From the NCBI RefSeq assembly GCF_036898095.1, contig NC_090745.1, positions 82,285,766 to 82,349,765 of the forward strand: a stretch of DNA of 64,000 nt. The letters run 5' to 3'. The notes under the pieces were generated by a model. The model saw only the letters and a list, made by a program, of their open reading frames with translations. It was not told the DNA's origin and did not search any database. The stretch is from Palaemon carinicauda (taxonomy: Eukaryota; Arthropoda; Malacostraca; Decapoda; Palaemonidae). The position numbers and the translations under genes were made by a program. Shown here in pieces: positions 38,830 through 50,735 of this stretch. How positions within the stretch are numbered: the stretch's first letter is position 1; each line of letters opens with the position of its first letter.

Positions 38830-39420
38830 AATATGGAAAGTCTTGAATATATTAAATTCTAGTAAGAATCCAAAAGAACAATTAAACCTAAGGAAAAAAC
38901 ATCACTATACAAGATGCCCAAATATGAGAAATAAAGGCAAGGTTATTTTAAAGTACTAAGCGTTAAAATGTTTATGAAATGAGTCAACAAAAGAATAAGA
39001 TAAATCGTGAATCTGAAGGTTACTGTTAAGTATTTTGGACGTTTTTTTCACCTATTTAATAAGATTCGATCATTTACTCTTAATCGGAGCAGGGAAACGT
39101 TGACGTCTTTTCCTGCCATTGTAGCGTCAGTTGGTCTCCCAATTTGGATATTTGAAATGTTTTTGTTTCACCAGTTATCGTGAGTTGGGCTTTTTTCTTT
39201 TCTACTTTCAGCACTCGGTTATTAGCAATTTCTACAAATTTTTATTCATATTGGATTTCTATTAATTTACTTTAAGAAAATAGTGTTACTATTGTAGTTT
39301 AAATATATGTTTGGGTAAAATTTTAACTACCTCGTTCATCATTCCTATTTAGTGGAAGGAAATTTGATTTCACAAAAACTTCTTATGATTACAAATAGGT
39401 TATGTGATGTCAGTAAGCCT
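38404..39420. other. unique intronic sequence with a long poly-A
   Basis: A 51-base poly-A occupies 38778-38828. It may be the tail of an unrecognised retroposed copy. No exon seen. Confidence 0.5.
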
Positions 39421-39424
39421 TATA

Positions 39425-39810
39425 GCCGGAGTTTTGGAGCTGCATTAGAAATCCAGATGTCTTCAGTAGCATCTTCATAAGGTTTTGTGGGGAATATCTC
39501 CAAATTTTGTTATTTAACATTAATGTTTTTTTGTAGTTATTTTGGTGTATCTAGATTTCTTTTAATTTTTGTTTCTAAAAAATGCGCTGTCATTATATAA
39601 GGACAATGATTTATACATAAATATGCCCTGAAGAAACCATTCCTTATTGGCTGAAACAGCTGTCGCCAAGAATTGAATAAATGGAGCAGAGCAGAACAGC
39701 AACAAATTGTATCAGGGAAGAAAATAAAAGTTGCAGAAAACTTTAAAAGGATTTTTTTTTTTTTTAAATTGATGCTACAAATGCTTTCGCATTTAATGAA
39801 ATTTGTCAAA
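39425..39810. repeat. interspersed repeat family C, copy 1
   Basis: Aligns along its length with 44895-45297. Shared words include CCAGATGT near the start, ATTGGCTGAAACAGCTGT, GAATTGAATAAATGGAGCAG and CATTTAATGAAA near the end. No terminal repeats or coding potential were identified. Confidence 0.7.
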
Positions 39811-39844
39811 TAAAAGTCTTAAACATCCATATGTGGTTTCAAGT

Positions 39845-40470
39845 AAGTTAGGTAGTAGGTTGACCAGGGTCCTTTGACTGATCAGATAATAATACATTGG
39901 ATCCTTCTCTCTGGTTACGGTTCTTTCTCTTTGCCTACACATACGCCGGATAGTCTGGCCTATTCGTTACAGATTCTCCTCTGTCCTCATACACCTGACA
40001 ACACTGAGATTACTAAACAATTCTTCTTTGCTCAAGGGGTCAACTACTGCACTGTATTTGTTCAGTGGCTACTTTCCTCTTGGTAAGGGTAGAAGAGACT
40101 CTTTAGCATGGTAAGAAGCTCTTCTAGGAGAAGGACACTCCAAAATACAAACCATTGTTCTCTAGTCTTGGGTAGTGTCATAGCCTCTGTACCATGGTCT
40201 TCCACTGTCTTGGGTTAGAGTTCTCTTGCTTGAGGGTACACTCAGGCACATTATTCTATCTGATTGCTCTTCCTCTTGTTTTGTTAATTTTTTCTATAGT
40301 TTATATAGGGAATATTCATTTTAATATTATTACTGTTCTTAAAATATTTCATTTTTCCTTGTTTCCTTTCCTCACTGGGCTATTTTCCCTGTTGGGGCCC
40401 TGGCCTTATAGTATCCTGCTTTTCCAACTAGGATTGTAGCTTAGCGAATAATAATGATAATAATAATATT
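39845..40470 (+). mobile_element. family B interspersed repeat, near full-length copy
   Basis: Same landmark order as 13936-14640: GTAGGTTGACCAGGGTCC, ATTGGATCCTTCTCTCTGGT, GGGGTCAACTACTGCACTGT, ACCATGGTCTTCCACTGTCT, CACTGGGCTATTTTCCCTGT, CCAACTAGGATTGTAGCTTA. It ends in AATAATGATAATAATAATAT. Confidence 0.85.
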
Positions 40471-40798
40471 AATATTGAATCTGGTCATACGTCACAAACG
40501 GCTGCGTAATATTTAAAAATAAATTGGTATGTATAGTACCTTAACTCGCAAGAATACTTAGATCATTCATTACCACCACTAAACAAGTTTTGCTTTGATT
40601 TTATTTTTTTTTTATTTTATTTATTTTTTTTTTTTTTTGCTTGTCTAGACATCTAGGATTATACATAACCCTATATGAAAATTCTATGAAAATCTTACGG
40701 AAAGTTTATTTCGCAAAAGATAGAAACGGATTTCTTTGCTTTCCTTGTATGTTCACAGTGAAAAGTTTATCATTTATTATCATTTATCTTTCTGATAC

Positions 40799-40850
<52 letters not shown>

Positions 40851-41028
40851 AACATCTTACTCTTTAGGTTACAAATGGAATTACTTAGTTATTGATTTCT
40901 TGAAATGCATGGCTACTTTCATCACCATGCTAAGGTATCTTGTATATTTCAGAAATGTTCAGTTACTTATGCCAATAATACATAGTTTCTAACTTTCTAA
41001 CATAGGGGAGCATGTGTACGTAGGAATA
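40471..41028. other. unique sequence with poly-T and (CT)n
   Basis: T-rich run at 40590-40640 and a CT tract at 40801-40846. No exon seen. Confidence 0.5.
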
Positions 41029-41035
41029 TATATAT

Positions 41036-41070
<35 letters not shown>

Positions 41071-41109
41071 AGTATATATATATATATATATATATTTACA
41101 CGCACACAG

Positions 41110-41149
<40 letters not shown>

Positions 41150-41157
41150 TTACACAC

Positions 41158-41206
<49 letters not shown>

Positions 41207-41225
41207 ATATATATATTATATATAT

Positions 41226-41260
<35 letters not shown>
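41029..41260. repeat. (TA)n/(CA)n microsatellite
   Basis: Alternating TA and CA tracts just downstream (in gene sense) of the first nwk exon seen. Confidence 0.95.
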
Positions 41261-41262
<2 letters not shown>

Positions 41263-41554
41263 ATGCAGATTATAGTCGCTTAATTATTTGTTTATTCATT
41301 TTAAGATGGCACATAAAAGCAACTACGTCCACCCTCCTTCTCCATGCGATCGAAATCTTTCTGTAATGAAAAACAAATATAACATCACCCTCTGTCTTCC
41401 CTGCTATCGAACGGCCTCTGAATATAACCGTGTATTTGCAATCAAACAATCAAACAAACAGGTCCACCTACAACCAGTATTTACCTCCCAATCAGATTAA
41501 TAAAATCAACTTGTATTTGTTTAGCTATTTGTCTTTCCGGGTGAAGTGACTTAC

Positions 41555-41640
41555 CATGCCTCTGACCCGTCTTCCAGCCTGATGTCTGGAACGCAGGCAA
41601 TTTTCCTGTTCTGGTAGTTGGCGGCGATTTTGCATAGTGC
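41555..41640 (-). CDS. nwk: nervous wreck/FCHSD-type F-BAR protein, internal exon (first seen)
   Basis: Minus-strand exon of 86 nt. The acceptor reads TTTTGTCTCCCGCAG above 41640 and the donor GTAAGT below 41555. It encodes ALCKIAANYQNRKIACVPDI then RLEDGSEA plus TG, phase 0 in and phase 2 out. The TG joins the G that opens the exon at 19271 to give Trp. The joined peptide (…[15 protein letters not shown]…) has the order expected of the Nwk/FCHSD F-BAR domain: a helix ending in L-KIA--Y--K, a short acidic linker, then SVWRTVL. GC content is clearly above the surrounding intron. The exons encoding the N-terminal F-BAR helix were not found above 41640. Confidence 0.88.
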
Positions 41641-42714
41641 CTGCGGGAGACAAAAGGAGGGGCTGTTAGTGATGCAGGAGAAATAGGAGAGATGGATTAC
41701 TCGTTTGGGTCTGTAATTAGGATGTCAGATATCAAGTTATGCAAAAGGAAGAAAAAAAAAGTTATATTCACAAGAGAGAATGGATGATTGTTTTAAACAT
41801 TGGAATATTGATCTTTCCGTTTCGGTAAAACTTAAAGGAAATATTTAGTAAGAATCCCAAAATTATCAAGACTTAAATATGCTTTTTATTTTCTTTCTTT
41901 GCTTCCTATGTTCTATGATAAATATTTTCCATAGTAATTTCCCTGCTGCGTCTATAAGAAAAAGTGTGTTCTTAGTAGATCAATAGAATTTGTCTCCCGA
42001 ACTAGAAAAAAATGTCGCAAATTCTATAAGGTAAACCTTTTATGCATGGAGACGGAGTGTTTTTTTCCAATCAAAGGGCAGTATATAGTTTTCTCTTCCA
42101 CTGTACAATGATTTGACGTATAATTTCTGTAAGAATGGTTAACGTTGGCAAACTGTTATAGAAAGGCATTATCAAATTAAAACTTGAAGCAACTGCAACT
42201 GAAAACCTCTACAGTTTGCTATTCAAATTATGATTAATCTTTGACGATTGACCACAGGATTCCTTTGTCCCTCGAACACTGCGATTTTGTTATTGTTGCT
42301 GCAGATTGTCTGACATGACCAGACGCCGGCTCTTGCAATTATGTATCCTCGATACCTCTTTGAACCAGGTAAGAAGAGCGGTATTATTTTGATCTTATTC
42401 TTCTTTGATGTTTTGTCTTATTAGCTACAAAGAAAGTTTCCTTATTCGAAATGTAGAAACATTTTCTAGAATGAATATATTGTAGTTTTTCGAACATTGG
42501 AAACATTATCTGTCAAACATTACAGAGCGGAACAATTTGTTATCTGAATTCAGGGATGATTTGTCCAACGAAATGAGAGGCTAACCGCGGAAATCGTGCT
42601 TGCCCTTCTCAAATTAGGGCCTCTCCGATATCGATTCCCTTTCACAACATCAGTTTCGTGCTCAAGTTTACGTTTGCATAAATCATCAGTGTTATAATAC
42701 TTGAAAAATTATGT
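41641..42714. other. intron upstream of the first nwk exon, nothing else recognised
   Basis: AT-rich unique DNA. No further exon with family resemblance was seen on the minus strand. Confidence 0.5.
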
Positions 42715-42765
42715 ATATACTGCATATATATATATATATATATACATATATATACTTATATACTG

Positions 42766-42814
<49 letters not shown>

Positions 42815-42931
42815 ATATATATACTGTATATTTAGACTAGTTACGGCATGATATATATATATATATATATATCATGCCATAACTAGTCTCCCTCTATATA
42901 TATGTATGTATATGTATATATATACACACAC

Positions 42932-42963
<32 letters not shown>

Positions 42964-43006
42964 GTATATATATATTATATGTGTGTGTGTGTGTGTGTGT
43001 GTGTAA
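42715..43006. repeat. (TA)n/(TG)n cluster containing a palindrome
   Basis: TA and TG tracts. Within it, 42834-42889 is an inverted repeat with 19-nt arms (AGACTAGTTACGGCATGAT and its near-exact complement) around a TA loop. Confidence 0.93.
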
Positions 43007-43116
43007 CAGCGAGAGACAGGGATTCCTATCAATTGATTTTTCATATTCCTATGCATGTTTTTCCGATAAATGTATACCCAGTATTTGGTATATATTGATA
43101 GATTTTATGCAAACTT

Positions 43117-43118
43117 GC

Positions 43119-43159
<41 letters not shown>
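43117..43159. repeat. (GA)n microsatellite
   Basis: Pure GA tract. The 113-codon frame across it is not supported as a gene. Confidence 0.95.
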
Positions 43160-43163
<4 letters not shown>

Positions 43164-44690
43164 GAGGAAATAAAAGCGGGTGCAAGTAGAATATACACAA
43201 TTAACGCTTATTGCAAAGAAATAATTATATTGATCGATGGAAATTGAATATATTGATGTATATTCAAAAGATGCCATTAACCTTTCAAGTCCCGATGATG
43301 CTTGAATATAATTGGGAGCGAAGCAGACAGATTTCTGTTGTTATTCCCAGCAGGAATCTTCCTACCTTATGTTGGGAAATGTTCCGTTATATCTCTCTTA
43401 AATATTGTATAGCCTTTCGTCCAGTTCGTAAACAACAGATAAAGTCCTTTTCTGACTGCAATTGACATCACTCTGTTCCTGTTTTATGGGTACATATGTT
43501 GAATGTTTACACATTTCCAATATTATGTAGTCAGTGTTGCATACGATGGAAACGCTGGGGACGTTGCTCAGTATTGGTTTTAATGTTTAATGTATAGTGT
43601 CAAAATGATTATAGATACATTTTAATGTATTTTATTGTGTGGTTTATATGCTCACATTCATGTTTCAAATATTTGTAGATCCATAACTATATTGGTTGAG
43701 TTTATGGATAGAAAAAACTCCGATAATTTACAAAATTATTGCTAAATTGACTCATTCATAACTACTGATAAATTGTGAGAGAAACAATTGAGTTCAAAAG
43801 CCGTCCGCACAAGTAGATTCATGCATTTGTGCAAAAAGTTTATTGGTAGCGAGTTGAATCCTCCTATACTTATTTCACATTTGCTCTTCTTGTATGTTAA
43901 TATCCATTGTATCCCTCACCTCTTTCGCCCTATACTGTCAGCATTTTCTAGAATACCCTCTCCTCCTTTCTAACATTAACGAATTATACTCTCTTCACCA
44001 ACAGATTTTTCTCCATAGTATTATCAACATTTCTATTTATTACAATATTTCTAATAATTCACACATAAAATACAAACAATTAATTGCAATAGCGTTCAGT
44101 TTATTGCTTTAATGCACAATCAACACCCATACTTCAGCTTTATAAGGGAGAGTATTCTCAAGATTCCCAGCTTGACTTTCTCAGACAAATAAAGTCACAT
44201 TCGAATCTTCTGCACACACCCTGCTACCTTTCTTCCTTCATATATTTTATCATCTCGCCACGATCAGTTATATTTACTACCAATGCTGAATCAACTATCC
44301 CCACTGGTTTGCAGTATCTCAGTTTTAATCCCCTTGAATGGTGTCTTAACTGTTCTAGCTTTCAATTCCTGAGAATATAAAGCAGGCCAAACTTGATAAG
44401 TGACCTTGTCATGAAAAAAAAGAATTTTTCCTCTAAATTCAGATGCTTGGAAGGAGAGTCTAAGCCCCTAAATAAAATGGCAATTCGGCAAGAAATGCTC
44501 AGGAGGGAACTTAAAACTCACCGCAATAATAGTGCCACATCAGAATTTCGTTAATGCACACGAAAAAAGAAGAAAAAAATATCATTAAATTCTCTTGTCA
44601 GAAGCAGAAGTTGTTTTTTGTTCAATAGGCATATGACTATGGGAAGCCGGTGACTGCTGAAGCAGTTTTCATGAGGATGCATCAGCTTGT
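43160..44690. other. unique intronic sequence, nothing recognised
   Basis: About 1.5 kb AT-rich DNA. The 43780-44400 part is pyrimidine-rich on the plus strand and could be a very old repeat, but no family landmarks were seen. Confidence 0.4.
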
Positions 44691-44823
44691 GTTGAACCTT
44701 TATGTTTCCTCAGACTATGACCTTCCCTCCAGCAGGAGGAATTCTGCACCACGCCTCCTCATGGGGCAGAATTTCCTCTTGCTGGAGGGGAGTTCATAAT
44801 CTGAGGAAACTTGAATGTTCAAC
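44691..44823. repeat. long imperfect hairpin (foldback), 57-bp arms
   Basis: The left arm 44691-44747 (GTTGAACCTTTATGTTTCCT ... CCTCCAGCAGGAGGAATTCT GC) is complementary to 44766-44823 with few mismatches, around an 18-bp loop. The arms are not simple-sequence DNA. It could be a foldback transposon remnant or the template of a structured RNA. Confidence 0.85.
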
Positions 44824-44894
44824 AGAACTTATCCCGAAGCATTAAGGACTAAAGTTGTGGGACTTTGTTAGGAATGGAGATTTTTCTCCAACAC

Positions 44895-45297
44895 AATGTC
44901 TCTGGAACTCCATCTGGAATTTTTATGCTGTACTACGGATCCAGATGTGTTTACTAGCATTTTCAGAGTTTTCATGCAAAATATCTACACATTTTCAAAT
45001 ATGTAGCTTTTTTTAGGTATTTTGATTTTTTTAGATTTTTTAAGGTTTTCCTTTGTAAGAATGTAGTACCATTATGTAATATAAGGATGCCGATTATTTG
45101 TAACTATGCCATTAATTATTGGCTAAAACAGCTGTTAGTAAGAGTTGAATAAATGAGCAGCACAGTAACATCTTCCATCTTTTCCTTCAAAATTCTACCC
45201 CTGAAGACAAAAAAAGATGTAAAGAAATTTATAAAATTGTAATTTATAGTTTGGAGCCACAAGAGATTTGGCATTTAATGAAAATTACATAAGATTA
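44895..45297. repeat. interspersed repeat family C, copy 2
   Basis: Aligns with 39425-39810 (ATTGGCTAAAACAGCTGT, GAGTTGAATAAATGAGCAG, GGCATTTAATGAAAATTACA). It lies directly after the foldback at 44691-44823 and before a TA tract. Confidence 0.7.
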
Positions 45298-45318
45298 AAA
45301 CTATGGCTTAAGAGCATT

Positions 45319-45548
<230 letters not shown>

Positions 45549-45654
45549 CATAAGATAATGTAAAATGTTTGATTTTCAAGTTTAATGAATTCTGAAATAG
45601 GAAGACCATCTCTACAATCCCACTTTGTCTTTCCTAATCGTATTCACTGCTCAG

Positions 45655-45763
45655 TTTTTTTTTTTTTTTTTTTTTTTTTTTGTATTACGAATTACAAAAA
45701 TTATAACATGCAGCTTTCCCCTTTACCCAAGTCAACCACATTATGTCCACACACACACCCACA

Positions 45764-45820
<57 letters not shown>

Positions 45821-45822
45821 TG

Positions 45823-45891
<69 letters not shown>

Positions 45892-45918
45892 ATATATATC
45901 TATATATATATATATATC

Positions 45919-45998
<80 letters not shown>

Positions 45999-46008
45999 TG
46001 TGTGTGTG
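45655..46008. repeat. poly-T and long (TA)n microsatellite
   Basis: A 26-base poly-T (45655-45680), a short unique piece, then about 260 bp of TA with TATATC interruptions (45745-46008). Confidence 0.95.
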
Positions 46009-46009
46009 A

Positions 46010-46495
46010 TGATGAACAAGTGTATAAATTTATAGCTTATAATCATGTGAAATAAGAAGCCACATGAATGTCGAAATCGTGCCCCAGAAAATGATTTAAG
46101 AGCTCGTAACCCTAATCAATGTAAACAACATTTTCCTAATTAGGAGAGATTTCCCAGAACCAAACTTGTTGACGGAAGGACTGCTAATGGAGGTCAAATC
46201 CCTCGGTTTCACCTGGTAGGAAATTATATCTTCAGAGGAAAGATGTTTGATGGAAAGGTTGCTCCCCTTTTCGTCAATTTATTTTCATCTCTCTCCCTCT
46301 CTACGTTGAATATAGCCAGGATCTATTTCATCTATTCCTTCTGGCTGCTCTTGGTGTAGATTGGATATGGCGGTTTCTTTTACCTTTGGCCATTTTGTAG
46401 TCAATTAGGAACTCGACCAAAGTGAAAATAATATACTCTGAAGTAAAGAAAGTTATAGATATTAATGGTTGATCTATGTTGAAATGAATCTCTGT
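46010..46495. other. unique intronic sequence; possible regulatory segment
   Basis: No exon seen. The 46060-46270 part is of mixed composition and holds a forkhead-like TGTAAACAA (46120) and a palindromic CCTAATTAGG (46134), which could be transcription-factor sites. Speculative. Confidence 0.25.
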
Positions 46496-46499
46496 AATT

Positions 46500-46722
46500 G
46501 AATAGTCCTATAACCTCTGTATCATGGTTTTCCACTGTCTTGGGTTAGAGTTCTCTTGCTTGGGGGTACACTCGGGCATGCTATTCTATCTTATTTAGTT
46601 TCATGTTATTGTTCTTAAAATATTTTATTTTTCCTTGTTTCCTTTCCTCACTGGGCTATTTTCCCTGTTGGAGCCCCTGAGCTTATAACATTCTGCTTTT
46701 CCAACTAGGGTTGTAGCTTAGC

Positions 46723-46792
<70 letters not shown>
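46500..46792 (+). mobile_element. family B repeat, 3' half with (AAT)n tail
   Basis: Begins inside the family (CCTATAACCTCTGTATCATG) and contains CCACTGTCTTGGGTTAGAGT, CACTGGGCTATTTTCCCTGT, CCAACTAGGGTTGTAGCTTA. It ends in a 70-bp (AAT)n run (46721-46792). Confidence 0.85.
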
Positions 46793-47093
46793 TCTTATTG
46801 TGTCTTAAATGTAACTTCATTGTTCTACATATCAATTTTTGACAAGTGAATCTGTGTCTGTTTTTCACGACGCCAACATTAGCTTTCATGAATACATTTG
46901 ACGTCATCTTTTGGGGTCAGATCAAAGCCAAACAAGATCTTATAAGATATCAGAACTTTTACATTATTTTTCCAAACAATAAAAGGTTTGTATTGTTTAA
47001 GGGGACCGTCCGCGGTGGTTTAACAAACAGCTATTTTCTGCGAGTTAAAAGAGATAAAAGTTATTGTATAGTCAGGTGCACTAAATATTCATG

Positions 47094-47094
<1 letters not shown>
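46793..47094. other. unique sequence, nothing recognised
   Basis: About 300 bp. A 138-codon plus frame starts here but is closed only by the GA/CT tract that follows. No family resemblance. Confidence 0.4.
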
Positions 47095-47157
<63 letters not shown>

Positions 47158-47167
47158 CTATTATTTG

Positions 47168-47236
<69 letters not shown>
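47095..47236. repeat. (GA)n-spacer-(CT)n inverted microsatellite pair
   Basis: About 60 bp of GA, a 15-bp spacer (GTCTATTATTTGAAT), then about 66 bp of CT. The two arms are complementary and form one long hairpin. Confidence 0.97.
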
Positions 47237-47238
<2 letters not shown>

Positions 47239-47548
47239 CTTGTTTCTTCTTCTTCTTCATAATATATAACTAAATCTACTTATTTGTGACCGTGTTCGTC
47301 GTTGGTGATTATTTAAATATGCTTGAAAAATAAAGATGAACGCGAAATATTATTTTTAGTGTCATCCATATTTTTCAGTAACTGAGCTGAAGAGAACATT
47401 TTCCGTACGAATGTCGTTTTTCCCCTTTAGAAAAGAATGTCAGAGGATTTGCTGCTATTTAGCGCTCCATGATAGATAACGGCATCGATTCAACACAAGA
47501 TGGAAATCATGGAAAGATTTGTAAGTTTTTTGGTTTAAAGATATAAAG

Positions 47549-47845
47549 TCATTCATGAATGGCAAAGCTAAGGGACAGGCAATGCCCTAGACACTGATCA
47601 TATATACATATGATCAGGCCCCAAGCAACTTCTCCATTAAGTTAGAACCAGGAAGGACCAGGGAATGGCTGATGATGACTTAGTAGTAGATACACTTCTC
47701 AACTCCCTCAAACCTCCCATCCGTAGCTTATAAGGATGGTGAGGTTACAGACACTACCAGGAACTATCGAGCTTCAGCTGGTCTCAAACTCCCGTCCAAC
47801 AGATTGCTAAGCAGGGACGTTTCCAATGGGCTACGACAATCCTGT
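47549..47845 (-). mobile_element. tRNA-derived SINE-like element, copy 5
   Basis: Reverse complement reads CGTAGCCCATTGGAAACGTC then CCTGCTTAGCAATCTGTTGG, GGGAGTTTGAGACCAGC (B-box-like), GATAGTTCCTGGTAGTGTCT and CCTGTCCCTTAGCTTTGCCA. It is essentially full length. Sequence 47237-47548 before it has no recognised feature. Confidence 0.85.
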
Positions 47846-47849
47846 CGCT

Positions 47850-49380
47850 AGAACCGATTTTATAGTTATGTTTGTCTAACCACCATTTCTGAATGATATG
47901 TTAGTGAATTTGTCAAAAAGAAATTTTTGTGCATTCAAAGTGCAACTTTCGTGTAAAAATGCGTCGTCTTTAGATTTGAAGTTTCATTAAATGATATTTT
48001 ACTGTAAAGAAGAAATGTTTGTTACATTTTTACTAATCTCTAGTTGTCCGTTGTATGGTTGAAATTTCAGATGGTTTATTTAAACGTTTTATTCATTCTG
48101 GAAATGTTTTTTTAGGTTAGTTTTGTTTATGCTTTAGAGACTGAATTGTAAACCTAGTACGATGTAATCCTCTTACCGATTGTGACAATGCTCATAACCG
48201 TAGGATTTTAATCGCTTCTGTTGCCTGGTATAGAGATCTATGTATGTTTATGCTCTCAAATAGACAAAAGGCCGCAATGGGAGAATCAATAGTACGCGCA
48301 TATTGAGTTGAGAATTTGGTTTATTTTCAAAGAAAAATTCCAATCATTTCAATTTGTTCTGGTTTATTGATATTGATTAGAATTTACCTTTTCAATCATC
48401 CTCTTTAAAAAGTAGGATTTTATAACTCCTATTTATGTTATGAAATATCATTGTAAACATTTAGGAAGAGGGTTTTCGTGTCTTCGTTTCGTAGAACTAT
48501 TATGAAATTAGTTAATATTAAATCTAATTAATATAGTAAGTTAAACAAAGACGGTATGTTTCATAAGATAAATTTTATCTAATTATATTTCTTCTTGATA
48601 GAAATATGATTACCATTTTACTCTATTCAGGCCCTTTGGTTTTCCCTTTTCCTTCATCTTCCAGAAAATACTAGATAAGATTTTCCTCAGCAGCTTAAAG
48701 CTTTAGTTACGTCAAATACACTTCTCAGCGACAGGAATAACACTGACGTGGGAATGGCGTGGCTCGGATAAATCACCGATCATAAAAGATGGACTTTAAT
48801 CGATAACGTAAGGCGGATTTAATGATCTTTCATTCTGACGCCGACGTCATCGCCTTCGTGAGACGCTATTTATTCACGGCACGTTGTATGTGGGCGAAGA
48901 CTTAGAGATGGTTTGAGGTCACTCCGAGAGGAATGGAGATTAAGACGGAGGAAAAAAAAGCATACTATTGTGAGAAAGAAGGAATGGGGATTATAAAAAG
49001 AGTAAAAGAAGGAATAGTTGGTAGAATGGGAGAATATGAGGCAAGCTCTTCCTTTTCATCCTTATCTCGAATTAGTTTTGTTCCAGCCTGTTTATATTTT
49101 ACCTTTGGCCAATTATAGTGTAATTAACTTAAGCCTATCCATTTTTTATTGTAGATAGTGACTATATGTTACTTCCTGAAATTAGAATGGGGACTAATGT
49201 ATATTCGGGAATGTTTTCTTCTTCATATTAGCCAATTTCTATCACGCGTGCATCGCCCACGAACCGATTTCTGTATGCAATGCAGTGTGCTCATTCAACT
49301 TCCTTTGTGATTCCGTTTTAATTTAACCTCCTTTGTGCCTCTGCAGCAATTCTTAAAAGATTGCAAAAAAGGCCACACTC
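47850..49380. other. unique intronic sequence; CpG-richer patch at 48700-48910
   Basis: AT-rich DNA without recognised exon. The patch 48700-48910 is unusually rich in CpG for this window (AATCGATAACG, GACGCCGACGTCATCGCC, GGCACG) and carries a CRE-like GACGTCA. It may be a promoter or enhancer; no transcript evidence. Confidence 0.3.
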
Positions 49381-49394
49381 TGGTTTCTCTGCAG

Positions 49395-49467
49395 ACGTTA
49401 AACTTCTTGATGGCGTTTCGAGACCCTTAAGGTCTCAGGAGACGTGAAGATCATTAAACGTTATTTT

Positions 49468-49516
<49 letters not shown>

Positions 49517-49535
49517 GAGAGAGAGAGAGAGAGAG
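49395..49535. repeat. short repeat D copy 1 followed by (GA)n
   Basis: TTTCGAGACCCTTAAGGTCTCAGGAGACGTG, with a GAGACC...GGTCTC hairpin, then CATTAAACGTTATTTTGAGAC, running directly into GA (49471-49535). The same block recurs at 50258-50397. Confidence 0.75.
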
Positions 49536-49639
49536 TATGTTATGATAGGTGTTTCAAGTTTAGGAAGAGGATGGGCTTGTCGACGGTTGGAAATGTACGC
49601 TTATTTAGTGAGTTTTGTAAAGTTGCGTAATGAAATCTT

Positions 49640-49887
<248 letters not shown>

Positions 49888-50257
49888 TCATTTTCTCTCC
49901 CATCACCGGGCTTACCAGCTCTCATTTATCACATCCAAGTTGAGCTCAATTGTAATGGCGAAGAAGAGAGTAATTGTGCTTAGTAGTTTTCCTTATCTTT
50001 TTGTATTGTAATAAAAATATCAATGTGATTAATTGCGGTTATTGATGTTTCTTTGTAAAGTTAAAAGATTATTTTTCTGTTTATTTGCACATGTGCTTGT
50101 CTGCAATGATGTGCTGAATGTCAATGTTTAAACCCAGCTGTCCTTGTCTAGCGTTTCGTAAAATATGGCCGATACAGGACACAGCAGACATCTGTCAATT
50201 AGGTAAAAAGATAAGTCTTGACATTGTAGATTCGCTGGAGGCTTTAACATTCCTCAT

Positions 50258-50320
50258 TGTTTTCGAGACTTTGGGTCTCACGAGACGTGATCGTTAAAAG
50301 TTTTTCTTTCTTTTTGAGAC

Positions 50321-50397
<77 letters not shown>
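50258..50397. repeat. short repeat D copy 2 followed by (GA)n
   Basis: TTTTCGAGACTTTGGGTCTC then ACGAGACGTGATCGTTAAAAG and TTTTTGAGACCACAGAG, running directly into GA (50323-50397). Confidence 0.75.
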
Positions 50398-50398
<1 letters not shown>

Positions 50399-50574
50399 TG
50401 CATTTTTTGGCAACAGAAATTATGCTCAGTAAAACTTCTGTCGCATGTTCCAACTTTTAAATACTTGGATTATCGCTTCAAAATCTTGAAAATTTTCCTG
50501 GTGTTGTATAACTTACTGTTTTATTAAAACATATGAAATGTGGAAAATATATGCAAAACTAACATAAAAGCGAT

Positions 50575-50735
50575 CTGTTCTGGTATTCTTATGAATAGAT
50601 GTTGTTACTGCTCTTACAATATTTTAATTGTTCATTACTTCTCTTGTAGTTTATTCATATTTTGTTGTTGGACCCCTTGAGCATAAGCATCCTGCATTTC
50701 CAATAAGGGTTTTAGCTTAGGTAGTAATAAAAACA
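50575..50735 (+). mobile_element. family B repeat, degraded 3' fragment
   Basis: Diverged copy with GTTGTTACTGCTCTTACAAT, TGTTGGACCCCTTGAGCATA and CCAATAAGGGTTTTAGCTTA, ending GTAGTAATAAAAA. Confidence 0.65.

Noticed and set aside
46722..46907. Poly-Tyr/Asn/Ile frames (also 53271-53541, 60184-60435, 62597-62788)
   Set aside because: They read AAT/ATT tracts and carry no independent protein signal.
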